From Chromobacterium piscinae (GTDB lineage Bacteria; Pseudomonadota; Gammaproteobacteria; Burkholderiales; Chromobacteriaceae): 64,000 bases of DNA. Position 1 is the first letter of the stretch, and each line of letters begins with the position of its first letter. The stretch is taken from contig NZ_JAJOHV010000022.1 of assembly GCF_021129175.1 (NCBI RefSeq), forward strand, positions 62,001 to 126,000, given 5' to 3'. Made by a program: the position numbers and the translations under genes. Positions 36,943-46,591 of this stretch are shown here, one piece after another. The notes under the pieces are model-generated. The model was given only the letters and a program-made list of their open reading frames with translations, was not told the DNA's origin and searched no databases.

Positions 36943-37010
36943 AACTCCTGATCCTGCGTCGCGTCTCCTTGTCGTACGGATTTGGCACTGTCTGCGTGGG
37001 CGAGCCTTGG
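36943..37010. repeat. Dispersed intergenic repeat, copy 1
   Basis: The stretch beginning AAAACTCCTGATCCTGCG and ending CTGCGTGGGCG aligns by eye with 58805-58870 (CTGATCCTCTGTTGCGCCTAC and so on, ending CTGCGTCGGCG). Both lie just after a gene end. It looks like a decayed member of a dispersed intergenic family. Confidence 0.5.
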
Positions 37011-37020
37011 TTCGCGGCGC

Positions 37021-38214
37021 TTACAGCATCAGCCATCCAGCCGCCGCGCACAGGCCCACCACCAGCCAGGGCGGCAGCTTCCATGCTGCCAGCGCCAGTA
37101 AAGCCAGCAGAACGGCCGCGAAGTCGGCCGGCGCGCGTACCGAGCTGCTCCAGGCCGGATGGTACAGCGCGGCCAGCAGCAGGCCCACCACCGCGGCATT
37201 GACGCCGGCCAGAGCCGATTGGGCGCCGGGCGCGGCGCGCAGCCGGTGCCAGAACGGCAGCGCGCCGGCCAGCAGCAGGAAGCCGGGCAGGAAGATGGCG
37301 ATCAGCGCCAGCGCGCCGCTTTGCCAGCTGCCGTCGCCGGCCGTGCCGAGAAAGGCAGCGAAGGCGAACAGCGGGCCGGGCAGCGCCTGCGCGGCGCCGT
37401 AGCCGGCCAGGAAGGCATCCCTGGGCACCCAGCCGCTGGCGACGGACGCGGTTTCCAGCAGCGGCAGCACCACGTGGCCGCCGCCGAACACCAGCGCGCC
37501 GCTACGGTAGAAAGCGTCGAACAGGGCCATCCGGTAGCCGGGCCAGGCCGCAGCCAGCAGCGGCAGGCCGGCCAGCAGCGCGAAGAACAGCGCCAGCCAG
37601 ATCGCGCCGCGGCGGCGGCTGGGCATCGGAGCGTCGTCGGCAATGGCAACGCCCGGGGCGGGAGCGGCCAGCCACAGGCGTCCGGCGGCGCTGGCCAGCG
37701 TGATGACGGCCAACGGCAGCCAGGTCGCGGCGATCAGCAAGGCCAGGCAGCAGGCGATGGCCATCAGCGTTAGCCGCGGCCGGTCGGGGCATAATTGGCG
37801 CGCCATGCTCCACACCGCCTGCGCCACCACCGCCACCGCGGCCAGCTTCAGTCCATGCAAGACGCCGGGCGGAATGGTCTGCGCGTGATGCGACAGGCCC
37901 AGCGCCAGCAGCAGCATCAACAGCGCCGACGGCAGCGTGAAGCCCAGCCAGGCGGCCAGCGCGCCGGACAGTCCGCCGCGCGCCATGCCCAGCGCCATGC
38001 CCACCTGGCTGCTGGCCGGTCCGGGCAGGAACTGGCACAGCGCCACCAGGTCGGCGTAATCGCGCTCCGGCAGCCAGCGGCGGCGCTCGACGAATTCGGC
38101 GCGGAAATAGCCGAGGTGGGCGACCGGGCCGCCGAAGGAGGTGAGGCCCAGCTTCAGGAAAACCAGTAGGATGCGCCAGAAGCCGCGGTCGTTCGCCGCA
38201 TGGGTTGGATGCAT
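37021..38214 (-). CDS. chrA: Chromate transporter ChrA (two-domain CHR protein)
   Basis: A proton-driven chromate exporter. The 397-residue protein has two homologous hydrophobic halves. Half one shows FLKLGLTSFGGPVAHLGYFR and CQFLPGPASSQVGMALG, and half two shows FYRSGALVFGGGHVVLPLLE and GYGAAQALPGPLFAFAAFLG. The paired FGG and PGP motifs are the CHR signature. The order is N-terminal then C-terminal type, as in long-chain ChrA. It is preceded on its strand by the amino-acid ABC genes. Confidence 0.94.
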   Translation of the reverse strand: MHPTHAANDRGFWRILLVFLKLGLTSFGGPVAHLGYFRAEFVERRRWLPERDYADLVALCQFLPGPASSQVGMALGMARGGLSGALAAWLGFTLPSALLMLLLALGLSHHAQTIPPGVLHGLKLAAVAVVAQAVWSMARQLCPDRPRLTLMAIACCLALLIAATWLPLAVITLASAAGRLWLAAPAPGVAIADDAPMPSRRRGAIWLALFFALLAGLPLLAAAWPGYRMALFDAFYRSGALVFGGGHVVLPLLETASVASGWVPRDAFLAGYGAAQALPGPLFAFAAFLGTAGDGSWQSGALALIAIFLPGFLLLAGALPFWHRLRAAPGAQSALAGVNAAVVGLLLAALYHPAWSSSVRAPADFAAVLLALLALAAWKLPPWLVVGLCAAAGWLML

Positions 38215-38275
38215 GGCATGAAAGAGGGAGAGGGAACTGCGCCACCTTAGCGGAAAACGCCGCCGGCTTGAAGCG

Positions 38276-38968
38276 CTATGGCTGCGTCCGCGGTTGCCGC
38301 CAGCGACGCGCGGCCAAGTGCCCGCCGAATTGCAGCAGGCTGCACAACAGCAGATAGCCGACGGCGATGGCGCTGAAGATTTCCAGCGGATACACCTGCT
38401 CGCGGTTGTTGACCTGGGTGGCGACGAAGGTGAATTCGGCGACGCCGACGATATAGGCCAGCGAGCTGTCCTTCAGCAGCGACACCCACTGGTTGACGAA
38501 GGAGGGCAGCATGATGCGCAGCGCCTGCGGCAGGATCAGCCAGCGCAGCGTCTGCCAGCGCGAGAAGCCCAGCGCCAGCCCAGCGTGCCATTGGCCGCGG
38601 CCGACCGCCGCCAGGCCGGCCAGCACCGCCTGGCCCAGATAGGCGGAGTGGATCAGCGCCAGCGCCAGGATCACGGTCGCGAGGCCGGGGATGTCGACGC
38701 CGAACAGCAGCGGCAGCAGGAAATAGCACCAGAAGATCAGCATCAGCACCGGGATCGCGCGCAGCACCGCGGTGGCGGCCATCAGGCCGCGCCGCAGCGC
38801 GGCGCCGCCCATCAGCTGGGCGATGCCCAGCGCCAGCCCCAGCCCGCTGGCCAGCAATGCCGCGGCCAGGCTCAACAGCGCGGTCAGCAGCAGGCCGCCG
38901 GGTTCGCCGCCGGACAGATTGCCCCACAAGAGGTAGTCGAGATTGTCTTGTATCACCGCCGGAATCAT
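38276..38968 (-). CDS. Amino-acid ABC transporter permease (GltK/HisM-like)
   Basis: A 230-residue inner-membrane permease with five hydrophobic segments and the EAA loop (LAAVGRGQWHAGLALGFSRWQTLRWLILPQALR) that docks an ATPase. It has the polar-amino-acid uptake pattern, RAIPVLMLIFWCYF and SAYLGQAVLAG. I start it at ATG 38968, whose ATGA overlaps the stop of the upstream permease gene; GGAGGA lies in frame at the right distance. No ATPase gene follows (chrA comes next), so the ATPase must be encoded elsewhere. Confidence 0.88.
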   Translation of the reverse strand: MIPAVIQDNLDYLLWGNLSGGEPGGLLLTALLSLAAALLASGLGLALGIAQLMGGAALRRGLMAATAVLRAIPVLMLIFWCYFLLPLLFGVDIPGLATVILALALIHSAYLGQAVLAGLAAVGRGQWHAGLALGFSRWQTLRWLILPQALRIMLPSFVNQWVSLLKDSSLAYIVGVAEFTFVATQVNNREQVYPLEIFSAIAVGYLLLCSLLQFGGHLAARRWRQPRTQP

Positions 38969-39705
38969 CGCAGCGTCCTCCATTCAGGCTCCGGCCGCTG
39001 GGCCAGCAACTGGGTGATCAGCACCAGGACCAGATACAGCGCGGTGGCGGCGGCGAAGGATTGGAAGGCCAGCAGCGTTTCCGTCTCCACCTGGCGCGAG
39101 GCGTAGGAGAGCTCCGCCAGGCCGATCGCCATGGTCAGCGAGGTGTTCTTGACGATGGCGGTGTACTGGCCGACCAACGGCCGCTTCACCAGCTGCCAGG
39201 CCTGCGGCAGCACCACCAGGCGCAGCACTTGCCAGCCGCTCATGCCCAGCGCCCGCGCCGCCAGCCGCTGGCCCTTGGGCACCGCGTTCAGTCCGGCTTG
39301 CAGCTCGCCGCTGATGAAGGCGGCGCTGTACAGCGTCAGCGCGGTGAAGGCGGCCAGGAATTCGAACGATGGCCAGGGCAGGGTCAGATCGAACGGCAAG
39401 GCCAGCGCGCGCGGGGTGTTCAGCCAGATTTTCGCCTCGTCCGGCAGCAGGCCGGACACGCCGAAATACCACAGCAGCAGCTGCACCATCAGCGGCGTGT
39501 TGCGGTGCAATTCCAGAAACAGCCGCGTCGCCAGCCGCAGCGGCCGCGGGCCGCCGTCCAGCAGCGCGGTGAAGGCGATGCCGAGCAGGCTGGCGGCGGC
39601 GATGACCAGCAGCGACAGCCAGCCGGTCAGCAGCGCGCCCTTGCCCAGCCAGAGTAGGTAATGCGGCTCCAGCCAGTTGTGGCCGAGCCAGGCGGGTGGT
39701 GTCAT
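38965..39705 (-). CDS. Amino-acid ABC transporter permease (GltJ/HisQ-like)
   Basis: A 246-residue permease, partner of the one encoded just downstream. It has the HRNTPLMVQLLLWYFGVSGLLPDEAKIW segment typical of the glutamate/aspartate branch and the EAA loop AGLNAVPKGQRLAARALGMSGWQVLRLVVLPQAWQ. Five membrane segments. A hairpin lies between it and the binding-protein gene upstream (76 bases), which would let the binding protein be made in excess. Confidence 0.9.
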   Translation of the reverse strand: MTPPAWLGHNWLEPHYLLWLGKGALLTGWLSLLVIAAASLLGIAFTALLDGGPRPLRLATRLFLELHRNTPLMVQLLLWYFGVSGLLPDEAKIWLNTPRALALPFDLTLPWPSFEFLAAFTALTLYSAAFISGELQAGLNAVPKGQRLAARALGMSGWQVLRLVVLPQAWQLVKRPLVGQYTAIVKNTSLTMAIGLAELSYASRQVETETLLAFQSFAAATALYLVLVLITQLLAQRPEPEWRTLR

Positions 39706-39737
39706 GCGTGTGTCTTTCTACAGCGGTGAAACGGCAA

Positions 39738-39760
39738 AACCGCCGGGGACGCCGGCGGTT
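39738..39760 (-). terminator. Attenuating hairpin between binding-protein and permease genes
   Basis: AACCGCCGG (39738-39746) pairs with CCGGCGGTT (39752-39760). Read on the minus strand it is followed by TTTTGCC. It may partly stop transcription after the abundant binding protein. Confidence 0.65.
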
Positions 39761-39781
39761 GCGAAGCGGGACGGGCCGGAA

Positions 39782-40585
39782 TCAGGCCGCGTCGCCGATC
39801 TTGAAGTCGCGCGGCAGCGGCGCCTTGGTCTTGGGGCCGAACCAGTGGTCGTAGATCTTGGCCGCGTCGCCGCTCTTCTCCAACTGCTGCAGCGTCTCGT
39901 TGACCACCTTGGTCAGCCGCGCCTCGCCCTTGGGCAGGCCGATGGCCTGGTATTCGCGGGTCAGCGTGAACGGCGCCAGCTCGTACTTGGCCTTGTCCGG
40001 CGCGTTGGCCAACAGCGCGGCCAGCTTGGAGCCATCCTGGGTGATGGCCTGTACGTTGCCGTTGCGCAGCGCGGTGAAGGCCAGCGGGGTGTCGTCATAG
40101 GCGACGACGGTGGTCTTCGGGTATTTCTCGCGCAGATACACTTCCTGGGTGGTGCCCTTGTCCACGCCTACGCGCAGGCCGGCCAGCTGTTCCGGCTTCT
40201 GCAGCGCGCCCTTGCGGACGATGAACTGCTGGCCGGAGGCGAAGTAGGGCAGGCTGAAGTCCACCTGCTTCTTGCGCTCGTCGGTGACGGTGAAGTTGGC
40301 GGCGACGATGTCGGCCTTGCCGGATACCAAGAGCGGCACGCGGTTGGCCGGGTTGGTCGGGATCAATTGCAGCTTCACGCCCAGCTTCTTGGCGATGTGC
40401 TGGGCCACGTCGACGTCCAGGCCGGAGATCTGGCGGGTTTTGGCGTCCAGGAAGCCGAACGGCGGGTTGCTGTCGAAGGCGGCGACGCGCAGCACGCCGG
40501 CTTTCTTGATGTCGTCCAGGCGGTCGGCCAGGGCGGCGGTGGAGGTCAGGGCAACGGCGAGTGCGACGGCGATGGTCTTTTTCAT
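39782..40585 (-). CDS. Amino-acid ABC transporter periplasmic binding protein
   Basis: A 267-residue solute-binding protein (bac family 3). It has a signal peptide (MKKTIAVALAVALTSTAALA), then VLRVAAFDSNPPFGFLDAKT, SGLDVDVAQHIAKKLG, and ADIVAANFTVTDERKKQVDFSLPYF, the last holding the conserved Arg-bearing ligand loop. This pattern is typical of Glu/Asp/polar-amino-acid binding. The N-terminus has no lipobox. First gene of a three-gene minus-strand unit with AT-rich promoter DNA (40620-40700). Confidence 0.92.
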   Translation of the reverse strand: MKKTIAVALAVALTSTAALADRLDDIKKAGVLRVAAFDSNPPFGFLDAKTRQISGLDVDVAQHIAKKLGVKLQLIPTNPANRVPLLVSGKADIVAANFTVTDERKKQVDFSLPYFASGQQFIVRKGALQKPEQLAGLRVGVDKGTTQEVYLREKYPKTTVVAYDDTPLAFTALRNGNVQAITQDGSKLAALLANAPDKAKYELAPFTLTREYQAIGLPKGEARLTKVVNETLQQLEKSGDAAKIYDHWFGPKTKAPLPRDFKIGDAA

Positions 40586-40727
40586 GGCGAGCCTTGTATG
40601 GTTGTGTGCCGATGTGAAGCGGATTGCCGCCATCTTACCCGAATGAATTAATATCCAGAAATTATAAAAAATTAGTTATATATTCCTGAATTTGTTTTAA
40701 AGCCAGCGTCTTCCGTTTTCAGGACGC

Positions 40728-40754
40728 AAAAAAGGCCGGGATGTCCCGGCCTTT
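40728..40754 (-). terminator. Rho-independent terminator of lgt
   Basis: AAAGGCCGGG (40731-40740) pairs with CCCGGCCTTT (40745-40754) around ATGT. On the minus strand it ends in six T. Confidence 0.9.
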
Positions 40755-40768
40755 CGCGTTGGAACCGC

Positions 40769-41620
40769 TCAGCCTTGCTTGCGGCGGCTGAAGAAGGCAA
40801 ACAGCGCGACGCCGATGACGATCATCGGCAGGCTCAGCCACTGGCCCATGCTGATCACGTCCGATTTGCCGAAAATGCCGGCGTCCGGATTGCGGAAGTA
40901 CTCGCTGATGAAGCGGGCCAGGCCGTAGCCGATCAGGAACAGCGCCGACACCTTGCCGGTGGCGCGCGGCTTGGCGCTGTAGATCCATAGCGCGCCGAAC
41001 AGCACGATGCCTTCCAGCGCGAACTCGTACAGCTGCGACGGGTGGCGCAGCAGGCCGCCGTACTGCATCAGCATGTTCATCAGATCGGCCGATTGCTGCG
41101 CCTCGGCGATGTCTTCCATGCGTGCCTGCGGGAACAGCATCGCCCACGGCAGGTCCGGGCTGGCCACGCGGCCCCACAGCTCGCCGTTGATGAAGTTGCC
41201 GACGCGGCCGGCCGCCAGGCCCAGCGGCACCAGCGGCGCGACAAAGTCGGTCAGCTGCCAGAAGCCGCGGCCCACCTTGCGGCCGTAGATCGCCACCGCG
41301 ATCAGCACGCCGAGGAAGCCGCCATGGAAGGACATGCCGCCTTTCCACACCATGAAGATTTCCAGCGGATGGCTGAAATAGTAGCCGGGCTGGTAGAACA
41401 GCACCTCGCCCAGGCGGCCGCCGACCACCACGCCGACCGCGCCGTACATCAGCATGTCGTCCAGTTGGGGCACGGTAAGCACGTCGTTGCCGTTTTTCAG
41501 GCGGTACTTGCCCATGGTGAGGAACAGGGCGAAGCCCAGCAGGTACATCAGGCCGTACCAATGAACGGCCAGCGGGCCCAGGTGGATGGCCACCGGATCG
41601 AACTGAGGATGAATCAGCAT
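40769..41620 (-). CDS. lgt: Phosphatidylglycerol-prolipoprotein diacylglyceryl transferase
   Basis: Transfers diacylglycerol from phosphatidylglycerol to the lipobox Cys of prolipoproteins; essential, inner membrane. The 283-residue protein has seven hydrophobic segments and the signatures [22 protein letters not shown] (the HGGL-type motif) and [14 protein letters not shown] (the family signature with the essential Arg and Asn). Start [17 protein letters not shown] is family-typical. Divergent from ilvD, with about 197 bases between. Confidence 0.97.
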   Translation of the reverse strand: MLIHPQFDPVAIHLGPLAVHWYGLMYLLGFALFLTMGKYRLKNGNDVLTVPQLDDMLMYGAVGVVVGGRLGEVLFYQPGYYFSHPLEIFMVWKGGMSFHGGFLGVLIAVAIYGRKVGRGFWQLTDFVAPLVPLGLAAGRVGNFINGELWGRVASPDLPWAMLFPQARMEDIAEAQQSADLMNMLMQYGGLLRHPSQLYEFALEGIVLFGALWIYSAKPRATGKVSALFLIGYGLARFISEYFRNPDAGIFGKSDVISMGQWLSLPMIVIGVALFAFFSRRKQG

Positions 41621-41817
41621 TTGTCAGTGATGTGCGTTTGCGGTAAAAGAAATGTGACGAGATTATACGGAAAGCGTTCCCCGCCGTCGCGCCGCTCACC
41701 CGCGGCGATGCGGCTCCCTGGTTGGTCCACCCGGCACCCGCGGACCAGCCGCCGCCAGCTTACCCTGCTGGCGTGACGGAATAGCGACCGGTTTTGTTTA
41801 CAGATTAAGGATGCATC

Positions 41818-43674
41818 ATGCCTCAATACCGCTCCCGCACTTCCACCGCCGGCCGCAATATGGCGGGTGCCCGCGCGCTGTGGCGCGCCACCGGAATGAC
41901 CGACGCCGACTTCGGCAAACCCATCATCGCCATCGCCAACTCCTTCACCCAGTTCGTGCCCGGCCACGTGCACCTGCAGAACATGGGCCAGCTGGTGGCG
42001 CGCGAGATTGAAAAAGCCGGTGGCGTGGCCAAGGAATTCAACACCATCGCCATCGACGACGGCATCGCCATGGGCCACGGCGGCATGCTGTACAGCCTGC
42101 CTTCCCGCGATCTGATCGCCGACAGCGTGGAATACATGGTCAACGCCCACTGCGCCGACGCGCTAGTGTGCATCTCCAACTGCGACAAGATCACCCCCGG
42201 CATGCTGATGGCGGCGATGCGGCTCAATATCCCGGTGGTGTTCGTCTCCGGCGGGCCGATGGAGGCCGGCAAGGTGCAGTGGGGCAACGAAGTGCGCAAG
42301 CTGGACCTGGTGGACGCGATGGTGGAGGCCGCCAACAGCGCGGTGTCCGACGAAGACGTCGACCGCGTCGAGCGCTCCGCCTGTCCCACCTGCGGCTCCT
42401 GCTCCGGCATGTTCACCGCCAACTCGATGAACTGTCTGACCGAGGCGCTGGGCCTGTCCCTGCCCGGCAACGGCAGCCTGGTGGCCACCCACGCGGACCG
42501 GAAAGAGCTGTTCCTCAAGGCTGGCCGCCTGATCGTGGAACTGGCCAAGCGCCACTACGAGGGCGAGGACTATTCCATCCTGCCGCGCGGCATCGCCACC
42601 AAGGAGGCGTTCGAGAACGCGATGAGCCTGGACGTGGCGATGGGTGGCTCCACCAATACCGTGCTGCACCTGCTGGCCGCCGCCAGCGAGGCGGGCGTTG
42701 ACTTCAAGATGGCCGACATCGACCGCATCAGCCGCGGCGTGCCCTGCCTGTCCAAGGTGGCGCCGGCGACGCAGAAGTATCATATGGAAGACGTGCACCG
42801 CGCCGGCGGCGTGGTGGCGATCCTGGCGGAGCTGGATCGCGCCGGCCTGATCCATCGCGACGTGCCCACCGTGCACAGCAGAACGCTGGGCGAAGGGCTG
42901 GAGGCCTGGGATGTGATGCGCCAGGCGGAGGACAGCGAAGCGCGCCGCTTCTACCGCGCGGCGCCGGGCGGCGTGGCCACCACCATCGCCTTCAGCCAGA
43001 GCATGCGCTATCCGACGCTGGACGACGACCGCGCCGACGGCTGCATCCGCGACAAGGCGCATGCCTATTCGCAGGACGGCGGCCTGGCGGTGCTGTACGG
43101 CAATATCGCTGAGCGCGGCTGCATCGTGAAAACCGCCGGCGTCGACGAGTCCATCCTCAAATTCACCGGCCGCGCCCGCATTTTCGAGAGCCAGGACGCG
43201 GCGGTGGAGGGCATTCTGGCCGACCAGATCGTCGCCGGCGACATCGTCATCATCCGCTACGAAGGGCCGAAGGGCGGGCCGGGCATGCAGGAGATGCTGT
43301 ACCCGACCTCCTATCTGAAGTCCAAGGGTCTGGGCAAGGCCTGCGCCTTGCTGACCGACGGCCGCTTCTCCGGCGGCACCTCCGGCCTGTCCATCGGCCA
43401 CGCTTCGCCGGAAGCGGCCGAAGGCGGCGCGATCGGCCTGGCGGAAGAGGGCGATACGGTGGAGATCGACATCCCCAACCGCCGGATTCATTTGGCGGTG
43501 CCGGACGAGGAGCTGGCGCGCCGCCGCGCGGCGATGGAGGCCAAAGGCCGCGATGCCTGGAAGCCGCTGGGCCGTAACCGAGTTGTCAGCCCGGCATTGC
43601 GTGCCTACGCGGCGATGACCACCAGCGCCGACACCGGCGCGGTGCGCGACGTGTCTCAGGTCGAACGCAAATAA
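41818..43674 (+). CDS. ilvD: Dihydroxy-acid dehydratase
   Basis: Dehydrates 2,3-dihydroxy acids in valine, leucine and isoleucine synthesis, using an iron-sulfur cluster. The 618-residue protein has the cluster Cys residues in [16 protein letters not shown] (residues 120-135) and [17 protein letters not shown] (near 190-207), and the C-terminal signature [26 protein letters not shown]. Length is normal for the long type. SD AAGGATG. A stem-loop lies 53 bases after the stop. Confidence 0.97.
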   Translation: MPQYRSRTSTAGRNMAGARALWRATGMTDADFGKPIIAIANSFTQFVPGHVHLQNMGQLVAREIEKAGGVAKEFNTIAIDDGIAMGHGGMLYSLPSRDLIADSVEYMVNAHCADALVCISNCDKITPGMLMAAMRLNIPVVFVSGGPMEAGKVQWGNEVRKLDLVDAMVEAANSAVSDEDVDRVERSACPTCGSCSGMFTANSMNCLTEALGLSLPGNGSLVATHADRKELFLKAGRLIVELAKRHYEGEDYSILPRGIATKEAFENAMSLDVAMGGSTNTVLHLLAAASEAGVDFKMADIDRISRGVPCLSKVAPATQKYHMEDVHRAGGVVAILAELDRAGLIHRDVPTVHSRTLGEGLEAWDVMRQAEDSEARRFYRAAPGGVATTIAFSQSMRYPTLDDDRADGCIRDKAHAYSQDGGLAVLYGNIAERGCIVKTAGVDESILKFTGRARIFESQDAAVEGILADQIVAGDIVIIRYEGPKGGPGMQEMLYPTSYLKSKGLGKACALLTDGRFSGGTSGLSIGHASPEAAEGGAIGLAEEGDTVEIDIPNRRIHLAVPDEELARRRAAMEAKGRDAWKPLGRNRVVSPALRAYAAMTTSADTGAVRDVSQVERK

Positions 43675-43726
43675 AAAAGCGTAGGGTGCGTCACCCCGCT
43701 AGGGGCGACGGCGACACGTCGAAATA

Positions 43727-43753
43727 GAAGGGGAGGCCGAGCGCCTCCCCTTC
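43727..43753. terminator. Hairpin downstream of ilvD
   Basis: An 11-bp perfect stem GAAGGGGAGGC (43727-43737) with GCCTCCCCTTC (43743-43753). The following T tract is poor. Confidence 0.6.
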
Positions 43754-43762
43754 CTCATGTTT

Positions 43763-43823
43763 CCAGGCGGGCCTGAAAATTTCGCCGCAGTCCCGTTCGG
43801 GACGGTGGAATTTTCGGGCCTGG
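43763..43823 (-). terminator. Long compound hairpin after the SMR gene pair
   Basis: CCAGGC (43763-43768) pairs with GCCTGG (43818-43823), GAAAATT (43775-43781) with AATTTTC (43809-43815), and the core GTCCCG with CGGGAC at 43790-43802. It lies six bases after the minus-strand stop codon of the mdtI-like gene. Confidence 0.55.
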
Positions 43824-43828
43824 CTGAC

Positions 43829-44149
43829 TTATACCGTGGACAGCGTCACCACAGCCGCCGCGACGATGCCGATGCCGGCCCAGCCGATCGGCTTCAGTTT
43901 TTGCTTGTACAGCAGGCGGCCGCCGATGGCGGTGCCGAGAATGCCGATGGAGCCCCACAAGGCGTAGGCGATCGCCAGGTCCATGCCCTTCACCGCTTGG
44001 CCCAACAAGGCAAAGGCCAGCCACACCAGCAGGATGGCGCCTATGCCCCAGGCGCGGCGGCGGAAGCCGTCGGATTTTTCCAGCATCAGGTTGGCGCCCA
44101 CTTCAATCAAGGCCGAGGCCAGCACGAACAAGAGGTATACGGTTTTCAT
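43829..44149 (-). CDS. SMR-family efflux protein, MdtI-like
   Basis: A 106-residue protein with four membrane helices of the small multidrug resistance family, one half of an asymmetric pair. It has the membrane Glu in helix 1 (ASALIEVGANLMLEKSDGF), YALWGSIGILGTAIGG in helix 3 and AGIGIVAAAVVTL in helix 4. In E. coli MdtI works only together with MdtJ and exports spermidine. Its start overlaps the partner's stop by four bases (ATGA). Confidence 0.88.
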   Translation of the reverse strand: MKTVYLLFVLASALIEVGANLMLEKSDGFRRRAWGIGAILLVWLAFALLGQAVKGMDLAIAYALWGSIGILGTAIGGRLLYKQKLKPIGWAGIGIVAAAVVTLSTV

Positions 44150-44514
44150 GCCGCGGCCTCCTCGTCATGGGTTTCGCCCATCGTCACAAAGACCAGACCC
44201 AGCAGCGCGAGGCCCAGGCCCAGCACTTCCTGCGGCACCAGCTTTTCGCCGAATAGCCAGACGCTGACTGCGGTCAGGCCGACCAGGCCCAAACCTTCCC
44301 ATACCGCGTAGGCGACGCCGACCGAGATCGCGCGCAGGGCGAGGGATAACAAGTAATAAGACAGGGCCAGCGCCAATGACATCCAGAGATAACCCAGATA
44401 GCCGCCGCTGCGGGCGGCGATCGCCATGAACGAGGTTCCGACGATTTCACAGACGATGGCCGCCATCAGGATCAGCCAAGCAACCATTAAAGGGGAGAAG
44501 AATTTTTTATACAT
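44146..44514 (-). CDS. SMR-family efflux protein, MdtJ-like
   Basis: A 122-residue, four-helix SMR protein. Helix 1 has the essential Glu (MAAIVCEIVGTSFMAIA). Helix 3 has VGVAYAVWEGLGLVGLTAVS, and helix 4 LGLALLGLVFVTMG, with a charged tail. It is longer than its partner, as MdtJ is. ATG 44514 is preferred; a TTG at 44535 is in frame. With the next gene it forms a heteromeric exporter for polyamines or cationic drugs. Confidence 0.88.
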   Translation of the reverse strand: MYKKFFSPLMVAWLILMAAIVCEIVGTSFMAIAARSGGYLGYLWMSLALALSYYLLSLALRAISVGVAYAVWEGLGLVGLTAVSVWLFGEKLVPQEVLGLGLALLGLVFVTMGETHDEEAAA

Positions 44515-44676
44515 AGTGTTCAATAAAATAAACAAGACAGGGGTAGGACCTTGACGTTATGGCCGGAGTTCCCCGCATATCGCGTTACTGGATTGGCATA
44601 TGGGCGAAAATCGGCGAATTTAGCCAAAAAGAGCATGCAAAAAAGCCGCCTTGCGGCGGCTTGGGCGCTGCGAAGA

Positions 44677-45771
44677 TCAGTCGTCCAGCAGCTGGGTTTC
44701 GCCGTCCTGCTGCGTGAGCTGAAAGGTTTTCAGCGGACGATGGCGGCGGATGCGTTCCGCCAGCTCCGGCGAGTGGCTGGTCACCCACAGCTGGCTGTGG
44801 CGGCTGGCTTCGGCGATCAGCCGCGCCAGCGCCGGCAGCAGCGCCGGATGCAAGCTGTTTTCCGGCTCGTTCAGCGCCATGAAGGCGGGCGGCCGCGGAC
44901 TGAGCAGCGCCACCGCCAGACACAGAAAGCGCAGCGTGCCGTCGGACAATTCGGCGGCCTCCAGCGGCCGCAGCAGGCCGTCGCGCTGCATCAGCATCTG
45001 GAAGCGTCCTTGCTGCGTGTCCACCAGAAAGCGGCAGTCGGGGAAGGCATCTGCCAGCATGCTGTCCAGCAGCTCGCGGTCGCCGATCTCGACGATGGTT
45101 TGGAACGCGGCGGCCAGATTGGCGCCGTCGTGCGCCAGCACCGGCGAGCGTATGCCGACCTGGGGCGCGCGCAACGGCGAGCCGGGCCAGACGGCGAATT
45201 CGTGGTAGAAGCGCCAATTGCGCAGGGTTTCGCGCAGTTGCGACAGTTCCGGGTAGCGGTGGGGCTCGGCCAACTGGCCGAAGATGGACTCCTCGGCGCG
45301 CAGGCTGGCCGGGTAGCTGTTGCGCTCGCCCTCCACGCCGCAGAGAAAGGCGGCCTGGTTGCGGCGCTCCAGCAGCAGCGTGGAAGGCCGCCGGCCGTGT
45401 CCGGCCAGCCATAGGCTTTCCTCCTTCACCAGCGGGTCCAGCGAGAATAGGCTGAGGCTGGGTTCCGGATAGCCCAACTGCAGTTCGTAGTCGTAGTCGT
45501 CCAGGCGGGCGGACAGGATCATTCGCTTCGGCGCGCGCGCCTTGTCGCCGCGGCGGGCGCCGCCGGCCCACATCGCCTTCTGCGCGCCCCCTTCCTGGGC
45601 CAGAGCGGCGGACAGCCGGCCCTCCGCCGCCGCATGCAGCAGCTGGATGGCCTTGTACAAATTGGATTTGCCGCAACCATTGGGGCCGACGACGACATTG
45701 AGCGAGTCCAGTTCAAGCGTCAGCTTGCGTATCGAGCGAAACCCGGCGAGATGGAGACTGTGTATCGGCAT
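44677..45771 (-). CDS. AAA family ATPase, RecF/SMC-like (364 aa)
   Basis: A predicted ABC-type ATPase of the RecF/OLD-like group. It begins IHSLHLAGFRSIRKLTLELDSLNVVV and then has Walker A GPNGCGKSN at residues 30-38. The ABC signature is AELSDGTLRFLCLAVAL, with Walker B FMALNEPENSLHP and the H-loop LWVTSHSPEL. There is no coiled-coil insertion of SMC size and no TOPRIM domain. Such stand-alone proteins are often annotated only as AAA ATPase; role unknown. No nuclease partner is next to it, so a defence role is not supported. Confidence 0.85.
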   Translation of the reverse strand: MPIHSLHLAGFRSIRKLTLELDSLNVVVGPNGCGKSNLYKAIQLLHAAAEGRLSAALAQEGGAQKAMWAGGARRGDKARAPKRMILSARLDDYDYELQLGYPEPSLSLFSLDPLVKEESLWLAGHGRRPSTLLLERRNQAAFLCGVEGERNSYPASLRAEESIFGQLAEPHRYPELSQLRETLRNWRFYHEFAVWPGSPLRAPQVGIRSPVLAHDGANLAAAFQTIVEIGDRELLDSMLADAFPDCRFLVDTQQGRFQMLMQRDGLLRPLEAAELSDGTLRFLCLAVALLSPRPPAFMALNEPENSLHPALLPALARLIAEASRHSQLWVTSHSPELAERIRRHRPLKTFQLTQQDGETQLLDD

Positions 45772-46591
45772 GTGGAAAGGTTTGGGCGAAGGGAAGGGTT
45801 GAGACCGTACGGCGGGGATGGCGGTTCCTGGTCCGATGGATGGCGACGCCAGTCTGGGAGGGGGGGGCGAAAGTTATTGGGTATTGATCATTGTCATAAT
45901 GCCGCAGCGCGATCCTGTTAGCATATGCCGGCGCTGTCAGACAGTAGGGAACTCGTCAAGCCGCGCGCGGTCCGTTCTGGTATTCCTCCCCACGCCTTTC
46001 CCCCAGCTTGCTCGGTTCACTTCGTGAAAAACCGAACAATACTGTCCGTTGAAGATTCGTTTTGTTTCGAAAATGAAATATCTGTTAAATGCATATGGAA
46101 TTGATATATTTTCAATTATACAACAATGGCATTTTGATAGACTGCTGAGCATTGATGGAAAAGCAGCATCGCCGCTTGGATGACGGGCTGCGGGAGCGCG
46201 GTGATCCAGGTGGTTCATTGTGACGGAATGTCCGTATCGCAATGATTTTTAATATTTTCGGGGGTGTTTGTGTGACGAGCAGGCAAAAAAAATGCGCGGT
46301 GCCTTACGGCCCGCGCCAAGTCTACAAAGGAGAAATAGAGGAGAAACTATCAAGAAGCAATTGCTGCATCTCAACGAGAACGGATTATCCGGATTGCGGT
46401 ACTGAGTGTCAACATGTGCGTTTTCGAAAATGTCGAGAAATGTAAGTTTTTGTCGCGCCTTGATACATTGCCAGCTGGAATGCCTGATTTTCCATTGCTT
46501 CAGCTCGTTGGCATGTCGCGTTTCCCTCCGCGCAAGAACGTGGCGGCTGTGCCACAATAGGCGTTTTCGATAGTTGCAGGATGTCAGCACC
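45772..46591. other. 820-bp intergenic region with AT-rich core and relic-like signals
   Basis: No convincing gene was found. The centre (46020-46260) is AT-rich. 46012-46044 holds a hairpin around TTCACTTCGTGAA. 46283-46316 has a GC-rich stem preceded by eight A, a terminator if read on the minus strand. Two strong SD-like motifs (AAAGGAGAAAT, GAGGAGAAACT, 46326-46348) are followed by an 18-codon frame (46349-46405, IKKQLLHLNENGLSGLRY) that starts with ATC instead of a normal start. It may be a decayed small gene. Confidence 0.35.

Noticed and set aside
44677-45771. RecF-like ATPase as part of a defence system
   Set aside because: No nuclease, reverse transcriptase, helicase or other effector gene is adjacent; neighbours are an SMR pair and a gene-free gap.
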